From contig JAQMWT010000533.1 in assembly GCA_029834535.1 (NCBI GenBank), positions 186,001 to 250,000 of the forward strand: 64,000 bases of DNA. Direction: 5' to 3'. The stretch's first letter is position 1; every line of letters starts with the position of its first letter. The notes under the pieces are model-generated. The model was not told where the DNA came from and did not search any database. It saw nothing but the letters and a program-made list of their open reading frames with translations. A program made the position numbers and the translations under genes. Below are positions 20,193 through 30,214 of this stretch, piece after piece. The DNA is from Chrysophaeum taylorii (Eukaryota; Sar; Pelagophyceae; Pelagomonadales; Pelagomonadaceae).

Positions 20193-21599
20193 TTAGAGCT
20201 CGTCGTCGGCGATCTCGGGGGCACCGATGGACTCGAGGTAGTGGACAATGGGGTGATGGTTGTGCTGGCGCGCGATGAAGAGGGCGGTCGCGCCGCTGAT
20301 GGTGCGCGCCCCGAGGTCGGCGCCGGCCTGGACGAGGGCCTCGACGACGCCGACGACGCCCGCGCGGGCGGCCTCGTGAAGGGGAGTCCAGAGGTTCTCG
20401 TCGGGGGCGTTGACGGCCGCCGGGTGCGCCTTGACTTGGTCCAGGACGCCGGCGAGGTCGCCCATCTTGGCCGCGTAGTGCGCCTCCCCCGGCACGAAAA
20501 ATTTGTGTTCCGTCGCGCGCGTCGGGGGTCCCGCGATTTTCGCCTTGCTGGCCGCCTCGCGACGCGCCGCGCGGTCGGCCGCGAGGGTCGCGGGCGCGGG
20601 GACCGGGGCATCCCCCTTGACCGAAGGGAAGCCGAGCCACGGCGAGGCGCGGGCGGCGCGGTCGGCAGCGGCCAAACTGACGGCGGCGGGCGGTGGCGCG
20701 GGGTAGTCCCGCCTCGATTCCGTCGACTGCTCGCGGCCCCACGCGAAGTCGACGCCCGGGTCGTTCTTCGAGTCGTCGGTGGGATCGAGGGGAATGAAAT
20801 GGACGAAAATATTCGCGAAGAACTGGCCCTTCAAGGGATAGGGGCGGCCGTGGATGATGGTGTGCGACTCGTAGAGGGCGACGTCGCCCGGCGTTAGAGT
20901 CACGTTGTACGCTCTGCCGTCGTGACCGACGACCTCGATTGGCCACGGCTCGTCCACGTCCTGGTCGATCTGCATGATCGCCGAGGTCACCAACGGGAGA
21001 CGGTCCAGATGCGGATTCAACACCGCACCTTCCGAATAGACGCGTATCCCGTACAGAGACGTCGCCTTGAGCTTCGCGCCCGTCCAGGCCTCGAGCGTCG
21101 GCTTGAGTCCGTCCCAAATCGCGCGCTTCGTGCGGAGTCCCAGCGGCTGGAACCGCCCGTCTTCCAGCGACACCATCTTGCTCGCCGCGGCCCAGTTGTT
21201 CGTATACGTGTTGCCCGGCGGCCACGTCTCGACGCTCGCTCTCTCGCGAAACGCCTCCCAGAACGCGCGCGCGGGCGCGTACGCCGCCTCGGGGGCCCGA
21301 ATCCGTCCAAAACCCAGCGACGTGTAGTTCCGCTGCCGCTTTGCTTGCTCGCGGTTCATCTCCATGCGCTGCTCCTCGGTTGCCTTGCAGCTCTTCATCG
21401 AGAACGCCTTCGCGCACCCCTCCAGAAACTCGCCGTACGCTGCCGCGCCGGGCGAGAAAGGAGGCGACGCGTGGTGCATCGGGAAGCTCCAGTCCACGCC
21501 GTGACCCGTCGGCACGTACCCGCCCTCGTCGCTGGCGGCAACCGCCACGAGGACAATAATAATAAGCCTCATCATTTTTTCAAGCCTCCCAAACTTCAA
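20193..21599 (-). CDS. Prolyl-4-hydroxylase-like 2-oxoglutarate/Fe(II) dioxygenase with C-terminal ankyrin repeats
   Basis: 468 aa. A short basic start is followed by a hydrophobic signal segment (about residues 11-22), so the product probably enters the secretory system; Met9 or Met10 may be the true start. The catalytic part has the iron ligands HLD (His197, Asp199) after YGIRVYSEGAVLNP, and HGRPYPLKG with His250 and Lys257, the latter in place for 2-oxoglutarate binding. This matches the P4H double-stranded beta helix. After a Pro/Ala-rich linker, residues ~380-460 form about three ankyrin repeats (e.g. WTPLHEAARAGVVGVVEAL and GATALFIARQH). P4H fused to ankyrin repeats is uncommon. Likely substrates are hydroxyproline-rich secreted or wall proteins, which is an inference. 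Confidence 0.75.
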   Translation of the reverse strand: MKFGRLEKMMRLIIIVLVAVAASDEGGYVPTGHGVDWSFPMHHASPPFSPGAAAYGEFLEGCAKAFSMKSCKATEEQRMEMNREQAKRQRNYTSLGFGRIRAPEAAYAPARAFWEAFRERASVETWPPGNTYTNNWAAASKMVSLEDGRFQPLGLRTKRAIWDGLKPTLEAWTGAKLKATSLYGIRVYSEGAVLNPHLDRLPLVTSAIMQIDQDVDEPWPIEVVGHDGRAYNVTLTPGDVALYESHTIIHGRPYPLKGQFFANIFVHFIPLDPTDDSKNDPGVDFAWGREQSTESRRDYPAPPPAAVSLAAADRAARASPWLGFPSVKGDAPVPAPATLAADRAARREAASKAKIAGPPTRATEHKFFVPGEAHYAAKMGDLAGVLDQVKAHPAAVNAPDENLWTPLHEAARAGVVGVVEALVQAGADLGARTISGATALFIARQHNHHPIVHYLESIGAPEIADDEL

Positions 21600-22432
21600 C
21601 TCAACCGCGCAACGACAACACTTATTATATATTTAATAGACCCTAAAAAAATTAAATTATTGACTATTGCAGGTTGAGTTTTGAGGCCTTAACGACGAAA
21701 CCCAAAATGGTCATTATTAAACGGCAACGTCTCGGCCGGTGGCCACGCTCGAGGATCGTGAGTTCAGGCGGCGGTTCCGCTTGAATACGCAGTTGTTCGA
21801 CCATGTTCATGTCTCCGGCGTGAAAAGCGAACTCGGCAAGAACGAGAGTGCAGCCATTCGATCCTGTGGCACTCCGCAAATTCCACGTGCAAACAAAGAC
21901 CTGATTCTCCCTCGCTCAAGATCGTGACAAATGTCGGCAGACCATCGACTCGCCCTTTCTACACCCAACGTCTAAGTGCCCTGCAATGCTGATCCCGCGC
22001 GCCATGACGCTGGGATAAGCCTACGCACCATGCATTGGGCTGGCCTTTGGTTGGTTGGTTGGTTCGTTCGTTCGTTCGTTCGTACTCTCCCGCGTAAGCG
22101 AAAAATCCGCACGAACGAGAATGCATCCAGTCGATCCGGTGGATCACCCATTTCCCCGGAATGTCGTCGCGCTATCTATCTTCGGTTGATGGATGGTGGT
22201 GATCCATCCGGCGTCATAGTCTTCCAACAGATTCTCCATCTCTTGCATATTAAACACGCCCGATTCCCAACTGTCGCTCATTGCTTACGCCGGCGTAGCG
22301 CCCCTGCCTTGAACCACGCAATCGCATTCTTCCGCTCTGTCACCTCAGCCTTGGGCTTCTTGGGCTGGGCGAGGCCATGGCTTGCGTAGCGACGGGGCCG
22401 AGTGTCGCCTGCGCAATCGCCAAGAGCGTGGG
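21600..22432. other. Intergenic interval with TTGG/TTCG tetranucleotide tract
   Basis: No gene recognised. At 22,047-22,083 there are (TTGG)n then (TTCG)n units, and a GAACGAGA-containing segment occurs twice (about 21,825 and 22,105). Confidence 0.5.
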
Positions 22433-22580
22433 GTTTTTAAAGGTCGACTGCTAAGAGGGGGGGGGCGTGTGTGGGTACTTGAAGGTTTGGTGCGTTTTGT
22501 GGGGACATGAGGGGTGTGCCCGAGGGGGGGAAATGGGTATGCGTGAGGTCGATTGCGAAGAGCGTGGGGCTGAGCGCAAA
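22433..22580 (+). repeat. GTCGACTGCTAAGAGG dispersed repeat, copy A
   Basis: Starts TTTTTAAAGGTCGACTGCTA, then a G-run, then GTGTGTGG, then further blocks (TTTGTGGGG, GATGTGCC-like) shared with copies at 25.9, 36.24, 36.35 and 50.5 kb. No coding capacity. Confidence 0.75.
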
Positions 22581-22862
22581 CAAACCGCTGTAAGAGCGCT
22601 GTTCGGTTGTTCGTGTTGGGCCACAAACGTGCCGTGTTGAGGCCTCAAAAAAACTCAAACGGTTTTTCAAATCACAAGCCAAAGTTTCGTGGTATGTTTA
22701 GGGCGCCTAACGATTAGGGCCTTGTTATTGTTAGTTTTCATAATATACAAGAAGTTTCGAGAAGAAGCGCTTTTTTCTTCTTCGGATGTGTACTTGTATT
22801 GCTGGAGAAGAAAATTGTTCGTTGATAGATGACGTCATCAATCGGTTGTGGGTTGAGTTGAA

Positions 22863-23294
22863 GTGTTGCAGCTGCAGCAGGTGCCGTTAAATCAAACGGC
22901 ATCATCTCAAGGTACTGAAAACAGGCGGCCCATCGCCGGCCCGCGTGAGAGGAGCAGGACGACGACGACGACGAAGTTCGAGACCGAGGAAAACGGGACC
23001 CTCCAGGCTGCCGCGGCCCACTTTCTCGCGCAGCCTCGGGAACCGATGAAGAAGACCAAGGGGGACTACCAGAAGAAATACCGTGCGACCGAGAAGGGGT
23101 CGTGCGCGCAGAGACGTGCTCAGGAGAAGTATCGTCGGAGTGAGAAGGGTAAGAAGGCGCAGATGCGGGCGCGGCGCAAGTGGCGCGAGAGTCACCCGCG
23201 GAAGGCCTCGAACCTGTCCACTTTGGGAGTGACCCCTCCTGCGGACGAGGCCACCGCCGAGAAGGCCTCGAGTAGCAACATCGCCGTCATCTAA
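22863..23294 (+). CDS. Small basic protein with KxxxSEKGK-type repeats (start uncertain)
   Basis: The frame is open from 22,857, but the first codon used here is GTG; the first ATG is at 23,046 (MKKTKGDYQKKY), giving 83 aa. An unseen 5' exon is possible. The C-terminal half has a degenerate repeat: YQKKYRATEKGSCAQRR, then EKYRRSEKGKKAQMRAR, then KWRESHPRKA. Tandem K-Y-R-x-S/T-E-K-G-K repeats of this kind are seen in DNA-associated or virus-like algal and fungal proteins; function is unknown. Very high Lys/Arg content suggests nucleic-acid binding. The product ends in ASSSNIAVI. Codon use is GC-rich like neighbouring genes. Confidence 0.5.
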   Translation: MLQLQQVPLNQTASSQGTENRRPIAGPRERSRTTTTTKFETEENGTLQAAAAHFLAQPREPMKKTKGDYQKKYRATEKGSCAQRRAQEKYRRSEKGKKAQMRARRKWRESHPRKASNLSTLGVTPPADEATAEKASSSNIAVI

Positions 23295-23531
23295 CGCCGC
23301 CGCTGCCGCCTATTTTCGGTTGCGATGATCGCGTATTGTTTTAGTATAATATTCGGCGTTTGTAGTGGGACGAGCCAGGGTCGCCGTGTTTGTTTGCCGG
23401 AGAGCAACAGTAGCAGCGATACAATATCCCGCCGGGCGGTCTTGCGCGTTCTCGATCGAACGACCACGGGTAGAAAGAAGTGATTGTGGTGGTCAGTCGT
23501 AGGTGGTCGCACCAGAGCCGCGAAAGAAACG

Positions 23532-23771
23532 ACGACGAAGAAGAAAGAAATCCCCCCCCCCCTTCCCCCCGACGCCCGACGCGCGCGAATATCAGGAAGG
23601 TGATAATTTCCGGGGTGACGCGCTGGCATCGAGGTCGTCGACGTAGGCCTTGACGAAGAAGAAAGAAATCCCCCCCCCCTTCCCCCCGACGCCCGACGCG
23701 CGCGAATATCAGGAAGGTGATAATTTCCGGGGTGACGCGCTGGCATCGAGGTCGTCGACGTAGGCCTTGAA
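23532..23771. repeat. About 120-bp direct tandem duplication overlapping the end of the PH/CRAL-TRIO gene
   Basis: The segment from CGAAGAAGAAAGAAATC, a C-run and CCCGACGCCCGACGCGCG through GACGTAGGCCTTGA occurs twice back to back (about 23,532-23,651 and 23,652-23,771). The right copy contains the last codons of the minus-strand gene; the left copy is now downstream of the stop. The two are almost identical apart from C-run length. Confidence 0.9.
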
Positions 23772-25793
23772 GGCGAGCTCCTCGGGGGTGGTGCGTCTCG
23801 CGACGTCGACGCTCTGGCCTCGCGCAAAGGTGCCGCCGTAGCACTCGGGTACGTGGTGGGGCTCGATGAGCTCGAGGAGCTTGTCTTTGGTAGGCTTTCC
23901 GGCGCGGCAAATGACGATTTTCTTGCGCGTGTCGGCGCTGAGAATGGGCTCGACGACGCGCCACGCCGCGGAGATCCAGACGGGCGCGTTGACGATGACG
24001 TACTTGCTGGTGCGCTCGGGGTAGTTGATTTGGGCGATGTCGGCGCAGGTACGGAGGTAGTCGAGGCGGAGGCCACCGACCTGCGAGAGGCGGACGGCGG
24101 AGACGTCGAGGACGACGACCTGAAAGGAGCGAGGACCGTCGGGGTCCGGACTCAGGACCTTCCACGTCCATTCGTTAGAGAAGACGTAGTGGCGGACTAA
24201 GACGTCTAGGGTGACGCCCGCCTGCTTGAGCTTGTCGACGTTGACGTGTCCGAGGCGCTCCCAGTACACGAGTTCGTTCGCGCGCGTGCGGCCCCCGAGC
24301 CAGTGCGGATAGGCGTCCTTGATGACGTCGAAGTGGGTCTGTCGCTCGCGGAGCGCGTCGTCGAATCTGAAGCGACGACGGTAAGCGAGGGACTGCTCCC
24401 AGCGTCGGGTCGCTTCGGCGCGGTCCCCGCGGGCGGCCGCGAGGAACTTGGGGTGTATGGGTTTTCTGAGGGACGGGCTTTCCTCCGAGGGGGGCGGTTT
24501 CGCCGCGTCGCCGAGAATCTCGACGCGGATTGTTTGTCGTCGTCGTCGTCGTCGACTCCGGAGGAGGAGCCACGACGAAGCCAGAAGAAGAAGAAGAAGA
24601 AGTATTTCCGCGGCGACACTAAAGGATGATCGAAGCCGCCGAAGACGCCGCCACACGAGGAGGAGGACAACAATGACGAAAACGACAACCACGCGGTGCA
24701 CGAGCGAGGTCTCGTCGACCGCGCCAAAGGACGAGACTTTGATAGAGAGAACGCGGCGAGCCGCGTCGACGCGAGGGTCCATCAGGTCAGCGATGATGAC
24801 GTCATCCTCGTTCGACAACAAAAGTGTCGAGCGCGGCACGAGGGCCGTCGCGCCGTCCCCGAGGGTTACGGCGAGGCCCTCGTCGTCGTTTTCTTCGATC
24901 TCCAACTCGATGTTCTTGGATATTACGACGTTCGTCGACGAGGCGACTTTGTAGACGACGTCTCGCGCGACAACGCGACCCCCCCAGGTCGCCACCGCCG
25001 CGAACTTCATCTCGCTGCGCTCCCTTAACCGGCGCCTCGTCTCGACGACGGGCGAGGCGTGCGGCGACTTGCAGACGGGAGGAAGCGCGTAAGCGTCGTC
25101 GCGTTCGACGAGCGTCCCTAAGGCTTCGAGAAAGTTGGCGTCGCCGTAGCCGTCCTCCATGTCGTCAGCGACGTCGTCGCGCAGGTAGTCCGCCAGGCTG
25201 CTCGGGGTCGCCGTCGCGAGCGATATTCCCGAAAAACGACCCCCGGCGGCTTCCGTAGTCGTCGTCGTCGTCGTCGTCGTCGTCTTCGGAGTCGCCTCGG
25301 CGTCGCGCGCGGCTAGCTCTATGGCCGCGCGCCACGCGAGGGCCGCCGCCGCCGAGGGCGCCAGGAAGCTCCGGCGCGACCCCAAAAACCGCTCGTACTT
25401 TGGCCCCGGGCCTCGGAGCGATTCTGCCGACGCAATCCGCGGCAGTTGTTGCGACGACGACGACGACGACGACCGATGATAGTCCTGCGTGTTATATATA
25501 GCCCCCAATGGAGACGGACTGTCGAACTCGAGCACGAGCTCCCGCCGTTCGGTACCGGCGAGATAGGTGCGCCGCAACCAGATCAGCTGGATCACTCCCC
25601 TTGGCTCCCCGAACAGTTCTGTACTCTGGAGCCTCCTGAACCAGTGGAGCGAGCTCGGGGTCAGCACGACGAACCGCGGATACGTCGTGCCGTAGTACGG
25701 GTGCCGCTTCTCCAGCGTCCCGCAAAACAGCACCCCACCCCCTGGAGCCCCGTCCTCCTCCGCCCGCCGCGCCCAATCCATCGCCCCCGACAC
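23709..25793 (-). CDS. PH domain - membrane segment - CRAL-TRIO (Sec14-like) lipid-binding protein
   Basis: 694 aa. Residues ~20-165 look like a PH domain: GVLFCGTLEKRHPYYGTTYPRFVVL is split around the usual strands, and the domain ends with an AALAWRAAIELAAR helix carrying the conserved Trp. A Thr run (about 170-180) follows. Around 375-420 there are two hydrophobic stretches (VVVVFVIVVLLLVW and LLLLLLASSWLLL) that could form a membrane hairpin. The C-terminal ~260 residues are a Sec14/CRAL-TRIO domain, with DALRERQTHFDVIKDAYPHW, FQVVVLDVSA, YVIVNAPVWISAAWRVVEP and the closing HHVPECYGGTF motif. A role in phospholipid sensing or transfer at a membrane is inferred. Start could be Met1 or Met5. 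The 3' end lies within a tandem duplication. Confidence 0.75.
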   Translation of the reverse strand: MSGAMDWARRAEEDGAPGGGVLFCGTLEKRHPYYGTTYPRFVVLTPSSLHWFRRLQSTELFGEPRGVIQLIWLRRTYLAGTERRELVLEFDSPSPLGAIYNTQDYHRSSSSSSSQQLPRIASAESLRGPGPKYERFLGSRRSFLAPSAAAALAWRAAIELAARDAEATPKTTTTTTTTTTEAAGGRFSGISLATATPSSLADYLRDDVADDMEDGYGDANFLEALGTLVERDDAYALPPVCKSPHASPVVETRRRLRERSEMKFAAVATWGGRVVARDVVYKVASSTNVVISKNIELEIEENDDEGLAVTLGDGATALVPRSTLLLSNEDDVIIADLMDPRVDAARRVLSIKVSSFGAVDETSLVHRVVVVFVIVVLLLVWRRLRRLRSSFSVAAEILLLLLLLASSWLLLRSRRRRRRQTIRVEILGDAAKPPPSEESPSLRKPIHPKFLAAARGDRAEATRRWEQSLAYRRRFRFDDALRERQTHFDVIKDAYPHWLGGRTRANELVYWERLGHVNVDKLKQAGVTLDVLVRHYVFSNEWTWKVLSPDPDGPRSFQVVVLDVSAVRLSQVGGLRLDYLRTCADIAQINYPERTSKYVIVNAPVWISAAWRVVEPILSADTRKKIVICRAGKPTKDKLLELIEPHHVPECYGGTFARGQSVDVARRTTPEELAFKAYVDDLDASASPRKLSPS

Positions 25794-25892
25794 CGACGAC
25801 GACGGGGTTTACGGGTAGATAATAAATTGCACCAGGACCAGTCGAAGTTGATGCGTTAACGTATCCTGATCGCCGAAAGGATAGCGGGTAGC

Positions 25893-26330
25893 GCATGAGT
25901 GTCTTTAAATGTCGATTGCTAAGAGGGGGGTGGGTGTGTGTGGGGACCGTGAAGGATGTGGGTGGGTTTGTGGGGTATGAGGGATGTGCCTGACGGGCGG
26001 AGATAAGTACGCGGGACCTAGTCGGGGTCATCGCCGAGGCGTGGGGCAGGCGAAGAGAGGACGGGCCCCGCCCGTAGGTCGTACGCATGCTGCCGCCGGA
26101 CGTATGTGTCTGGCTCGTAGGCCTACATCATCCTTACCCTAAATCGAGGGACAGACACCCCGACTCTGCGGGGCCCGTCCTCTCTTCGCCTGCCCCACGC
26201 CTCGGCGATGACCCCGACTAGGTCCCGCGTACTTATCTCCGCCCGTCAGGCACATCCCTCATACCCCACAAACCCACCCACATCCTTCACGCTCCCCACA
26301 CACACCCACCCCCCTCTTAGCAATCGACAT

Positions 26331-26335
<5 letters not shown>
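25893..26335. repeat. Large near-perfect inverted repeat built from the GTCGACTGCTAAGAGG family
   Basis: Left arm about 25,900-26,075, right arm about 26,165-26,335 in reverse complement, with a spacer of roughly 90 bp. The arms share GTCTTTAAATGTCGATTGCT, the G-run/GTGTGTG block, GAAGGATGTGGGTGGGTTTG, GATGTGCCTGACGGGCGGAG and GCAGGCGAAGAGAGGACGGG. The outer ends carry the family motif, so the structure resembles two head-to-head copies or an element with long terminal inverted repeats. Confidence 0.9.
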
Positions 26336-26812
<477 letters not shown>

Positions 26813-26814
26813 GT

Positions 26815-27130
26815 AAGGACAAGTGCAGGCCAGTAAGTTCACCTAGTCCCAATCTCTAACCCCAGTAAGTTCACCTGGTCCCAGTAAGTTTCATATAAGT
26901 TCACCTGGTCAGTAAGTTCACCTACCTATGAGCTCGTCGCTCTCGCCTCCGCCAATCTAAGCTGCTTTGATCCGCACGCGCCGCCAACCTTTGAGTTTAC
27001 TCTAAAAACCCTTTACTCTAAAAACCCCAGTATGTTCACCTGGTCCCAGTTTCACCTGGTCACTCAGTTCACCTAGTCCCAATCCCAAACCCCAGTAAGT
27101 TCACGTGGTCCCAGTAAGTTCACCTATAGT
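26815..27130. repeat. Minisatellite of AGTAAGTTCACCTGGTCCC units next to a Helitron fragment
   Basis: Tandem, imperfect ~19-bp units (AGTAAGTTCACCTGGTCCC and variants), interrupted at about 26,930-27,020 by a unique GAGCTCGTCGCTCTCGCC-containing block also present (inverted) at about 52,880-52,940 and 53,950-53,995. Reverse complement of the arrays at 52.76-53.09 and 53.77-54.13 kb. Confidence 0.9.
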
Positions 27131-27786
27131 GCGCGTGTAGACGCCGGGAGGGGGCTTATCGGTATTGCGCAGCACGTGTGGGGTAGGGTGGAGTCGTCGA
27201 CTCAGAAGAGGATATCCTCGGGGTTGCCGATCGACAGAGAGCCACGTAGAGCTGGACGTGGCAGAAGACGGGCTTGGGCAAGAGGACGCCGACCTCGCGG
27301 GGCGTCTGGCCCTGGCTCTTGTTGATCGTTTGGCGTAGGCGGGCCTTAAGGGATACAGGTTGGAGGAGCCTCGGTGACAACGACACGATCGATCATGTAT
27401 CTGGTACCGTTGCAGTGGCCGTGCGACGGGTCGAGGTTTCGAAGACCTTAAGCTCGCGATCAAAGTCAGCATCCCGTTGGTTGTCAGGGAGTTCAAAACT
27501 CTACTGTAAAGAGCGAGGCGTCGTCTTCCGACCCAGCCTAGTCAGCCGAAAAGAACTCCGACGCCTCGTCTCCGGGAAAAAAAGGCCGCGGTCATGCGCG
27601 CGTTGTCAGCATCGACAACATCGTTTCGACGGGGCGTGAGAATGGCGCGCTGAAAGAGCCGCCGCGGGTCGTGGAAATAGTCTGCGAGGTCGCCGTAGAC
27701 GGCTTGGAGGATCACTGTCTGGCTCTCGCGCCTACCTGATCCTTACTCTCGCGCCTACCTGATCCTTACCCTAAATCGAGGGACAA

Positions 27787-27817
<31 letters not shown>

Positions 27818-27850
27818 AACATCTGTCGATTAGTAGTAAGGATTTTGTCG
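27131..27850 (-). pseudogene. Helitron helicase (Rep/Pif1-like) C-terminal fragment, copy 1
   Basis: Minus-strand frames carry the C-terminal helicase motifs of Helitrons and Pif1: RAILTP-type segment (about 27,620-27,640), HGHCNGTRYMIDRVVVT in one frame (about 27,380-27,425), then QTINKSQGQTPREVGVLL and VFCHVQLYVALCR in another (about 27,240-27,330). These correspond to the CNGTR, TINKSQGQT and HGQLYVALSR signatures. The frame changes between them and the loss of the upstream helicase show that it is a fragment. The far side (27,760-27,845) has the shared CCTTACCCTAAATCGAGG sequence and a (GACA)n tract. Confidence 0.8.
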
Positions 27851-27936
27851 GCCCGTTTCGAGCATACATTCTCGAAAGAACAGAAAGTACAGGTCCGTTA
27901 ATCTGTCGTGACTGACACGCTGACATCTCCCAATTA

Positions 27937-28914
27937 ATGACAACCCGCATGCGCGTCGTGACCTATAACGTCCTCTCGTCGAGTCTCTGCGACCCCTCGT
28001 GGTTCGTCAAGTGCGCCCCGCGCGACCTCAACCCCGCAACGCGCCTCGATCGCGTCAAGTCACAGTTGAAACCACACCTCGACAACAAGGCCATCGTTGG
28101 CTTGCAGGAGGTTTCGCGCGAATGGGTGGGGCCGCTGCACGCATGGTTTTCGCGACACGGCTACCAACTCGCCACATCATTGTACGGCCACCGGGGAAAC
28201 GGGTATATGGGGGTGGCCCTCGCCTGGCCCTCGAGCATCCAACTCGAGTCGATGCACGTAGTCCGTCCCGCCGACCGGCTTCCGGCCCCGCCGCGCGTCG
28301 ACGACGGTTTCTTTCGCCGGATCTGGAATCATTTCGTCTCGCCGCGACCCTTCGACACCTGGCACGAAGCCCTCCGCAAACAAAACACCCTCGTCGTTGC
28401 CAGCTTCGAAGACTTCTGCGTCGCCGTCTATCACATGCCTTGCTTATTCGGATCTATCCCCAAGGAACAGGTCATGGTCATCCACGCGACCCTCGCGGCC
28501 AACGCGGCCCGCGACCTCGCCGGCGGTAAGCCCTACGTCCTCGCTGGCGACTTCAATATCAAGCCCTTCGACCAGGCCTACGCCCTCCTCACTTCGGGAT
28601 CTATCCAAAACGACGAATACCTTCCCCCGCCCTACGCCGACTTCGAGCCGACCATTCAGGAACCCCTCGTCTCGGCCTACAAGGCATGCCTCGGCGCCGA
28701 ACCCGACTTTACCAACTTCGCCTTTACCAAATACAACAAAGACTGCTTCATCGAGACCCTCGACTACATCTTTTGCAGCCCGCACTGGCACGTCCAGGAC
28801 GTCAAGCGCCTCAAGTCCAAGGCACACGTCGACCTCGACAAACCTTATCCCGACCAACACGAACCCAGCGACCACGTCCTCCTCGCCGCCGACCTCGCAC
28901 TCAAAAAATCTTAG
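27937..28914 (+). CDS. Endonuclease/exonuclease/phosphatase (EEP) superfamily protein
   Basis: 325 aa, starting 85 bp after the Helitron/GACA sequence. Motifs in order: MRVVTYNVLSSSLCDPS (strand 1 with Asn), GLQEVS with the metal-binding Glu (about residue 58), AVYHMPCL with the conserved His, LAGDFNI (Asp-x-Asn, about 204-210), LDYIFCS and the closing PSDHVLLAADL with the Asp-His pair. This is the complete catalytic set of DNase I/CCR4/inositol-phosphatase-like enzymes. The NVLSSSLC start and overall length resemble Nocturnin/Angel/CCR4-type proteins or a lipid-directed EEP; the exact substrate cannot be decided. No signal peptide or leucine-rich repeats. Met1 or Met5 may start; the second fits the usual beginning of the fold. 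Confidence 0.8.
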   Translation: MTTRMRVVTYNVLSSSLCDPSWFVKCAPRDLNPATRLDRVKSQLKPHLDNKAIVGLQEVSREWVGPLHAWFSRHGYQLATSLYGHRGNGYMGVALAWPSSIQLESMHVVRPADRLPAPPRVDDGFFRRIWNHFVSPRPFDTWHEALRKQNTLVVASFEDFCVAVYHMPCLFGSIPKEQVMVIHATLAANAARDLAGGKPYVLAGDFNIKPFDQAYALLTSGSIQNDEYLPPPYADFEPTIQEPLVSAYKACLGAEPDFTNFAFTKYNKDCFIETLDYIFCSPHWHVQDVKRLKSKAHVDLDKPYPDQHEPSDHVLLAADLALKKS

Positions 28915-30214
28915 TTATTTTTTTTCCCGCAAACGGAGGGTGTGCTAGCGCTCCTCTCCTCGTGTGACCCCGGGTCGTCGTCCTCGTCGTCGAGTTTCGT
29001 CTTCTTCTTCGATCAGAATAATCCTCCTTCTGCTCCAATTTCATCTTCTACTGGCGGCGGCGGTCGAGACCACACGAAGAAGGGGTGCGGCGGTACTACG
29101 TGCACCGCGGGCGGGACTAGTACTTCTCCTGCGCTGGGAGGCAGCACATTCCTGTCCGCAGGCGCCATGATTGATAATAAAGCCAAGAAGAAGTGCTGTT
29201 CTTTCGAGTCCCTATGGACACTGCAGGTGCGGGTTGGGTCGCGGCCAAGGCGGCGGCGGCGGCCAAGGCGGCGGCGTAGAGGGACTTCTTGTTATCGACT
29301 CTTTGAAATGACGACCTCTGCTCTGAGTGCTGCTGCTACCTAGAACCACGCGCGCGTTTCACTTTCGGTGCGCGATGCCAAGATCATGCATTCATCAGGC
29401 GGTGGAATGCCACTCTCACGAGAGTGGCAGCGGACTATGTGCTGGCTGACAATGCTCGATGTTACTAAATTAGATATAATATTATAGCAAGCGAAATTAA
29501 TTATGCTACTTTCTTGCCTAGTCTCTACCCCAACGAACTGCATGTTCCGCACCTCGCAGTAGTAATAAGCACGATGTGGTAAAAGAGAGCCCGCGTCTGA
29601 CGTCTCGCACCGATACCAGGGGCGACACCCGCGAGGTATTCATTCAACTGCGACGCGGCCCATAAGTGACGAAGCGCTTTTCGATCCAATAGAACTATTG
29701 GCGACAAAAAACAATCGGGTAAAATCCTGCGGAGGCCGAGGCTCACGCCGAGTAGCAACCGTACGATGCCCACTGCGCGCGATTAGAAGTGGAGAGGATC
29801 GCTGAATCACAGCACGAGGTAGCGCGCAAGGAGTGCCAGGCGCCGCGGCGTATAGCTTAGCGGGCACGAAGAACCTTTCCGAGTCGGACGCTATCTGTCT
29901 CCAGGAAACCGGAGGTGGGGTTTGGTTTTTGGGAACCTTGGGCATTTATTTGCGGTGGCTCCTTTTTTTCTTTTATGTTGACCTGGTAGACTTTATATCA
30001 AATTTGCCTGGAGGTCAAAATCTACGTTGGATACGCTTCTGCCGCCGTAACATACGAGCCGCGCAGGCTCAGTGGCTTTTTTTTTGCGAAGGGTATGGTC
30101 CGCCCCTCGAACGATTCGAAAGAATACTAAAGTAAAGAAGGTACAAAAAAAAAGCCTTCCCCTAGGTTGATCTTGAGATCCGTTGAATGAATTCGGGGAA
30201 TTCGACGAACAAAA
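28915..30214. other. Interval without a supported gene
   Basis: GC-rich first part (28,940-29,340) has a GCGGCGGCGGCCAAGG-like tandem at 29,245-29,275 and a frame with a hydrophobic LLLLQFHLLL stretch, but no homology is apparent. 29,340-30,200 is AT-richer with only short ORFs. Confidence 0.4.

Noticed and set aside
19839-20897. 352-aa plus-strand ORF opposite the P4H-ankyrin gene, and the 510-aa minus ORF in another frame
   Set aside because: Shadow ORFs caused by GC-rich codon use; they overlap genes with clear motifs (RPB9, P4H-like) and lack recognisable domains.
27735-27790. Telomere-like CCCTAAATC motif (CCTTACCCTAAATCGAGG) in the Helitron flank
   Set aside because: Only a single CCCTAAA in each copy and no tandem array, so it is not a telomere; it is part of the repeated Helitron-flank unit.
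28942-29343. Small Ser-rich ORF after the EEP gene and the overlapping ORF with a hydrophobic LLLLQFHLLL start
   Set aside because: Low complexity, no conserved motif, and frames end within repeats; not enough for a gene call.
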